The translations under genes and the position numbers were made by a program. Below, in pieces: positions 58,476 to 64,000 of a DNA stretch of 64,000 bases. The notes below the pieces were generated by a model, which was given only the letters and a program-made list of their open reading frames with translations, did no database searches and had not been told where the DNA came from. This stretch comes from Spirodela intermedia (lineage: Eukaryota > Streptophyta > Magnoliopsida > Alismatales > Araceae): contig LR746264.1 in NCBI GenBank assembly GCA_902729315.2, positions 7,967,878 to 8,031,877 on the forward strand, read 5' to 3'. Position 1 is the first letter of the stretch, and the number at the start of each line of letters is the position of its first letter.

Positions 58476-61400
58476 CTACCTTCTCTCGTCCGACTTGATG
58501 GGAACTCCCTTGTACATGCGAACGCGATCTCTAAGGGCGTCCCGCCGGGGCCTGGCGACCCTGTTGTTGGGGTCGAAGAGCAGCGCCTCCTCGAAGGCCT
58601 TGAGGGCGGCGTTCAGGTCCTTACTCTTCTCGTAGGCGTCCCCCAGGTTGTTCCAGGCCGTCACGTATCCCGGCTGCAGCTTGACCGCGTTCTCAAACTG
58701 CGCGATCCCCTTGTCGAGCTTGTTGTCGCGCACATAGCTGACTCCCAGCGCGTTATATACCTGTGGAATATCTTGGTTTAATCTTTAATAACACCAAAAG
58801 TCCGAGCTTGCTTTGATTGATGCGCAGGCGGATGAGAAACTAAGAAATGGAGACCTGGGCTAGATCCTGGTCATCTCCGTCCCACTTTTCGATGGCCTGC
58901 TGCAAATATTTTATGGCCGCCGGGTAGAATTTCCGCCGCAGCATCACTGCACCGAGCTCAAAGTACTCCGTAGCTGAAGCATCACCGCTTCGAACTTGCT
59001 CCTGCGAAGGTCATGGAGTTCAACGAGTGATGAATGTAGAGAGCGACAGGCAGACAGCGAGGGAGAGAGAGAGAGAGAGAGAGAGAGATGGAACTAGCTT
59101 TACTTTCTATTGTCTGAAACACAATGGACGAAGAAAAAGGATGATAAGCCACTCTGCGGATACAGGAAGTGAATGTAAAATATGAAGTCAAAGTATGTCC
59201 TCTCTAATTCCTTTTTATTTTCTCTCCAAAGCACAGTCAACAGGCCATGGCTGCTGAGCTTTTCTGAAGGCAAGGTAGACTACATAGAACTAAGGTGAGC
59301 CAGGATTTTTTTTTCCCCCACCATTTTTCTTAAAAACTAAGAACCTTCTTAACATGTTCACTGATTCTCAGGCAAGGATTCCCATGATAGTATAGTTAAA
59401 TACCCACTAATAGGAATAATATGTGAGTATTATCATGCACTGTTTGGTTCAGCATGTTTGACCTATGGAAACGGCATGAAAGGGAGAGAGAGGGGAGAGA
59501 TAGAGAACAAATATAAGATATAGCTTACTTGAAGCTCCTTTGCAGAAAGGTCAAGCTCACGACGAACAAGGACCTGGCGAATGACAAAGAATGATCCAAC
59601 GCCGAGCAAGCCCAGCAGAATAAGGAGGTAGGAAAGCTGTATTCCCAATTCAAAAAGCTCCCCGATTTCATAAACCATATCCACTCTCATTTGTTCATCT
59701 GCTTGAGCTTCTAGAGGGAAGCAAAGAGATGGCATGATTCCACAAGACAGAGCAGATAGCTGCAGCAATGACTTGTCATTTTTGAGATGGAGGAAGTTCT
59801 GCAGAAGCACTGAAATAAGTTTGTCACGGTCAGGGGGTTTTCACTAGCGACCGTGACATTACAAAAGGTAAACTACCAGAGAGACCAACGAAGATTGAAA
59901 TTTTACATTGGATTGGAAAATAAAATAAAAAAATCTCAAAGTTATGGTTTTTAGGAGGATAGTTCCAATTTTTACGACAGAAAATTGCTTGAAAGTATAA
60001 TCACACCCATAAAATAAATTTCAAAACTAATGAAACACATTGGCTTGCCTTCACATTCGTATGGTAGTTGATCAATTGGATCCATCAGCAAGCATTTTAG
60101 TGTACATGCAGCATAATCATTAGGGGGGATGGTACTGCAGATTCTAGATGGTAGTAAGCCGTCAAGAGTCTCTTTAAATATATAAAAAGACTCTTAATTG
60201 ATTGGACCTAAATCTTCTTATAAATTCAGAAAGTTGATGTGGATGCCTTAAAGTAAGCTTTCTATATCGATGTGCAAATCAGCGCAAACGTACCATGTTT
60301 CATGCCAACACAAATACCCTACTGATGTAGCCCAGAAACTACTGTCAAATGAGGAATAGAAGGTTTTTGACTTAGGTGGAGGAACTAATAGGATCTGCAT
60401 TGAAAAGGCTAAAAAGTAATAGAATCAAGTGTAATGAAATTTTTAGACCAACTCAAGTGAATCAGAGACTCGAGACGTGAAGACTATCTTTTTTGCTCAA
60501 ATTCAACTTCAAATGACCCACTAAGAGATTTGGTCACATATTTAGTGAGCCTAAATCTTACAATTTGCATATCTTATTCATGTAAAATAATCCCCCTATT
60601 ATGTTTAAGGGGTTTCTATTTCTTAGGGGCCTTCTAACATAATCCTTCGTTTTCATAGGAAGGTTTAATCTATTTTCTTCTCCTTATTTTTTAGAATCAT
60701 TTTCCCCTTTATAGGTTAGTTATAACTAATTTTCTGCCTATAAATAGGGCTCCCCTTGTAGCCCCAATGAGACACGTTTTTATCAATCAATTTCGAGTTT
60801 CCTTCTTTTTTAGAGGTTCTCCCCTTTTACTGGTGAATTCTAGTATCCCTGTGAACTCAGGGAACCATTTTCGATCTTGTGGACTCAAAGGGCAAAACCT
60901 CTTCATTTTGTTGATTCAGGGCAAAGAGTTTTTCAACCAAGACACGTTCCTTTTAAATTCAAGGTCGTGATTTTGCTTTCAGAATACACAGCCAAAGTTG
61001 AAACGTGATCAAGTTATCAATTCTTCAAATTTTTGCTGCATCACTAGACAAAATATGATTCCCTTTTCCATCATTAAAACAAGTAGAAGCCATCATAGAA
61101 GAAATGCCCCTCTCAAAGTACCGCTGGGAATTTTTTTGACCCTCCTAGAAATGCAACACCTAATAAATCCTTGGGCATATTGAATTTATATTTTCCTCCT
61201 AACAACTGCATCATTTTTATATAGGCTGTGGAAGAGTTGTTGACAACTGGCTTAATGCAATCCTTTCTTCCTCATTCCTATCCATGAATTAAAATGTACG
61301 AGTCCCATAGTGCGATGTAGGCTGAGCTGAAACACGGAGAATCCAATAGGTACATACATTTTTTGGGAACTAATAGAATTGGGGAGCAATGCCGATCATG

Positions 61401-62620
61401 AAATCCTGCAGATAAAGAGTGTACCTTCTTTTGGTCTTGAGACTAACTTCTTCACCTCTGCATCACCTTCCAGCATCTGCCTTCCTCCACAAGAAACAAA
61501 TATTCAGCCACAGATTATCGCACTTTACTAAAATGATAAGAAGGGAAATAACTAATTTATAGCAGATCCGTATTATAATACATTTTTCAGTTTATTTACA
61601 CGTAACGTAGCATTTCTATAGCAAGGCCTAACAGAAAAATATAGCGAGGGAAATAAAAGAAATAAAAAATGACAAATTCAGCAGAAATGATGTATAGTTC
61701 GATATGATTCATTCTTCCAAAAAAGTGGCCTACGCTGACTTTCTCTTTCATTTGAACAAAAAGTTCTAAAAATATTGCACAGAAGACTTCAACCTACCTG
61801 ATTTAGAGAAAATAAAGCGACAATGCCAAAGCACTAGCTGATTCTGTATCCTTTGACTACAATTTTCAATATGCAACATCGTGCCAATGAAGTAACGAAA
61901 ATTTGAGAGAAAAGGGTTGCCAAGTCTCTATCTCACTTTAATAAACTGCACATAGTATCTAAGGTCAGCACTTCACCTCCGTCTTCTCCTCGTAATAAGC
62001 TGTATGCGTATTTTAAGGGAAGCTGCATAGTTAGGCTTCACCGGTTCCAACTAAAATGCTGCAACTTTTTATTGATAAAAAAATGAATCGTGCTACACAA
62101 AATTCGGATGAACTAGAGATCTGTCCAACCTTTTTAATAAATATGTATACACAAAACTACGAAACATTAAGAGGCAAGAGACCATAAATTTATGTTGCGA
62201 GAATTTCACCCCCAACTTGTCAGCATCATATTAGAAGCATTACCGATTGAAAGTAACATTTAGTAATATTCGCTCATTATTCAAAATGATGAATAAATCG
62301 TGGAACGAACAGCATCCTCTACTTCCACTGAAATATCGGAATACAGTGAGCGCACGCACATCTTATGCTGATTATGAAGATACGAAACGAAAACGTAATT
62401 AGACTGGCGTCGGCAAACCAGGAACCAGAGAGGAAATTATGTTGAAACTTACAGAAGGCCGGATTTTCAAAAACGCTCGAGAATTCAGCTTCCTTCCGGG
62501 AGAATGGATGCATATGATACCCCTCCTCACGTTGTCCGGGAAGAAGAGGGGGTTTCCCCTGACCAGCGCAGGAGACGGACAGAGTGTGGAGACCCTGTTG
62601 GGAACGGCATGCCAGAACAT
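58476..62620 (-). CDS. PYG7: TPR protein for photosystem I assembly (PYG7/Ycf37 type)
   Basis: Chloroplast thylakoid protein related to Arabidopsis PYG7 and cyanobacterial Ycf37, needed to assemble or stabilise photosystem I. Exons in transcription order: 62620-62453, 61476-61425, 59809-59529, 59001-58855 and 58760-58476, all GT-AG and phase-consistent, giving about 310 residues. The N-terminus is basic and Ser/Pro-containing, like a transit peptide. A hydrophobic stretch ending in LEAQA (about residue 110) may be a thylakoid signal. One transmembrane helix follows ([20 protein letters not shown], about 129-148). Next come [20 protein letters not shown] and TPR units (about 178-290) including [19 protein letters not shown]. 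The tail is [13 protein letters not shown]. The exon-1 frame is open upstream to a TAA near 62,775 but contains no earlier ATG, so 62620 is chosen. An unseen upstream exon is possible. Confidence 0.9.
59062..59088. repeat. (GA)n microsatellite in PYG7 intron
   Basis: Thirteen or so GA units just upstream of the fourth coding exon of PYG7, within the intron 59002-59528. Confidence 0.9.
60324..61043 (+). mobile_element. Possible solo LTR inside a PYG7 intron
   Basis: An LTR-like segment in the 1.6-kb intron 59810-61424. It carries a clear TATA box (CCTATAAATAGG at about 60738), a GTAGCC-type start region and a U5-like, T-rich tail ending GCTGCATCA. Candidate ends TGATG (60323) and CATCA (61043) form an inverted pair, but the flanking five bases (cctac / ctaga) do not match as a target-site duplication. 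Boundaries are therefore tentative. It shares landmarks with 50.57-50.97 kb. Confidence 0.35.
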
Positions 62621-62899
62621 CTTGCCTGGGAACTCACAGGTCCCGAGTGCTGCCCCAACCGTGCCCTCGACGATTGCCAAGCCTTTCAATGGCGCAAGGT
62701 GAACGCTCCGCCGAGATGCACCCCGTTCTCCGCGGGGGAAGCTACCCGCAAGCGCCGGGAGGCGATGGGTTTATCCTATCAGTATGAGAATGGCAGAATC
62801 ACACCGAGGCCTTCTTGTGGTTGGATTCAATCAGGTCCAGCGGTTCCATCCTGTACCGAATCCGAATCCGCGACCCGATTCCTGATTTCTCACTCCTTG

Positions 62900-63790
62900 T
62901 AAGTATTTTAGTTAAAAGTTGATTTTTTAAAATCAGTAGTCAATTTAAATACTTAAACTTTCCATTACGGAATATTTAACTAATAAACTTCGTCCAATAA
63001 AAAAGGTATATATTTTACTTTAGAAGTTGATTTTCTTAAACCTGTTGATATTTAAAAACTTACGGAATATTGAATTAATAATCACCATATCCAATAAAAT
63101 GGGTAGATATTTTTATTTTAGAAGTGCAATATTTAAATCAGTCGTCATTTTAAAACTTCGTTTCCCATTAGGGAATATTGAACTAATAAACACCACATCC
63201 AATAAAAAGGGTAGATATTCTTACTATATGCGTCAACTTTTGAAATTATTAGTCATTTAAAAAACCTTAATATGCAATTATGGAATATTTAAACAGTAAA
63301 CATCATGTCCAATAAAAAGGATATATATTTTTTGTTCTAAAATCCTATTTTTTAAAACTGCGCGTTATTTAAGGGCCTAAAATTGCCCTTATGGAATATT
63401 TAACTAATAAACGCCGTGTTGAATAAAAAAGATCCATATTTATATTTTTAGAAGTTTATTTTTTAAATCACTCGTCATTGAAAAACTTAAATTTTCCATT
63501 ACGGAATATTGAAGCAATAAACACCACGTTCAATCAAAAGGGTAGATATATTTTATTTTTGAAGTCGAATATTTAATTTCCCATTACGAAATATCAAACC
63601 AATAAACACTATGTTCAATAAAAAAGGTAGATATTTTTATTTTTAGAATTCAAAATAACGAAATACTTTAACTAATAAATACCGCATGGAATAAAAAATC
63701 TATTTTTTAAATCAGTCATAATTTTAAAATGTAATTTTCCATTTAGGAGATATTTAAATAATGAAAACCGTGTCCAATAAAATATAAAGA
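62900..63790. repeat. Tandem array of ~110-bp AT-rich units
   Basis: The anchor (T)CCAATAAAA with slight variants recurs at about 62,993, 63,091, 63,199, 63,309, 63,419, 63,529, 63,614, 63,687 and 63,773. Spacing is about 98-110 bp for the first five intervals and 73-86 bp for the last three. Each unit also carries TTCCATTACGGAATATT and GGTAGATATTTTTATTTT-like words. Nine copies are visible, with the right-hand ones shortened by internal deletions. No coding frame runs through it. Confidence 0.9.
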
Positions 63791-63831
63791 GTGGGTATCT
63801 CACCATCAAGGTCTATTAGGCGGTCCCTTAC

Positions 63832-63987
63832 CTCGTCCTCCGTTGCCACGTTGCAATCTCGCCGACAATGGCTCTCGCTTTCGGACGGGCACACCGGCCA
63901 TCGGGTTCCGAACGACGCACGCGGCGCAGTCGGCAGGCAGACCGTCGAAAGCCTTCCACTTGCCCCCTCCCCCCCGATGGAGATCAA
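63832..63987 (-). other. Possible exon at the right edge, strand uncertain
   Basis: On the minus strand an ATG at 63987 opens 52 codons ending GACGAG just before a strong GTAAGG donor at 63831. On the plus strand an ATG at about 63,974 opens a frame running off the edge. Neither shows a domain I recognise. The minus frame could be an extra upstream exon of PYG7, but no in-phase acceptor near 62,700 clearly joins it. GC content rises abruptly after the repeat array, so some gene start is likely here. Confidence 0.3.
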
Positions 63988-64000
63988 TAATGAGACGGAG

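Noticed and set aside
1-64000. tRNA genes, CRISPR arrays, plastid or mitochondrial insertions
   Set aside because: I looked for tRNA box-B-like words, regularly spaced short repeats and organelle gene fragments and saw none that held up. A tRNA scan and organelle search were not possible here.

Overview
The window is nuclear DNA from a flowering plant. Every recognisable protein has close plant-family relatives, most genes are split by GT-AG introns, and GC-rich genes sit among AT-rich, transposon-like spacers. The contrast between GC-rich genes (NPH3-like, CRF-like, FERONIA-like) and AT-rich ones (V-ATPase E, the left-edge receptor kinase) is typical of monocots. The species cannot be fixed from sequence alone. 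All exon models below were read by eye from splice sites, reading-frame phase and protein similarity; nothing was aligned by program.

Layout, left to right. 1-6077 (-): 5' half of an LRR receptor-like kinase that runs off the left edge. 7910-11963 (-): V-type H+-ATPase subunit E, complete, 230 aa. 13935-16118 (+): BTB/NPH3 protein, 560 aa. 17726-20461 (+): Ser/Pro-rich basic protein of the BPP (microtubule-associated) type, 561 aa, with three upstream ORFs. 21144-25562 (-): plastid SufC-type ABC ATPase (ABCI6), 334 aa. 29666-32206 (+): probable inactive LRR receptor kinase, 650 aa. 35544-36371 (+): cytokinin-response-factor-type AP2/ERF protein, 275 aa. 38848-39699 (+): lipid-anchored h-type thioredoxin with a WCAPC site. 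40060-42744 (-): FERONIA-like CrRLK1L receptor kinase, 894 aa. 43.7-51 kb: AT-rich gene desert with decayed Copia-type retrotransposon debris. 52086-53704 (-): FERONIA-like pseudogene whose kinase domain is deleted. 54535-54830 (+): relic of the thioredoxin 3' end. 55059-57731 (-): second intact FERONIA-like gene, 890 aa. 58476-62620 (-): PYG7/Ycf37-type TPR protein for photosystem I assembly, about 310 aa. 62.9-63.8 kb: array of about nine ~110-bp repeats. The last 200 bp may hold the edge of another gene.

The clearest large-scale structure is a local segmental duplication. The unit [thioredoxin 3' end + convergent FERONIA-like gene] occurs at 39.5-42.8 kb and again at 54.5-57.8 kb. A third, broken receptor lies between them, and about 7 kb of retrotransposon debris separates the copies. 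Only one thioredoxin gene remains whole.

Functionally the window is a mix of housekeeping genes (V-ATPase, SufC, PYG7) and signalling genes (four receptor-kinase loci, a CRF, an NPH3 protein). The receptor kinases at opposite ends belong to different families. I saw no biosynthetic cluster. The most unusual items are the FERONIA-like cluster with its kinase-less member, a six-copy CACGTG cluster and a five-copy TTGACT cluster in two intergenic regions, the triple-uORF leader, and a duplicated splice acceptor at the end of the SufC gene.
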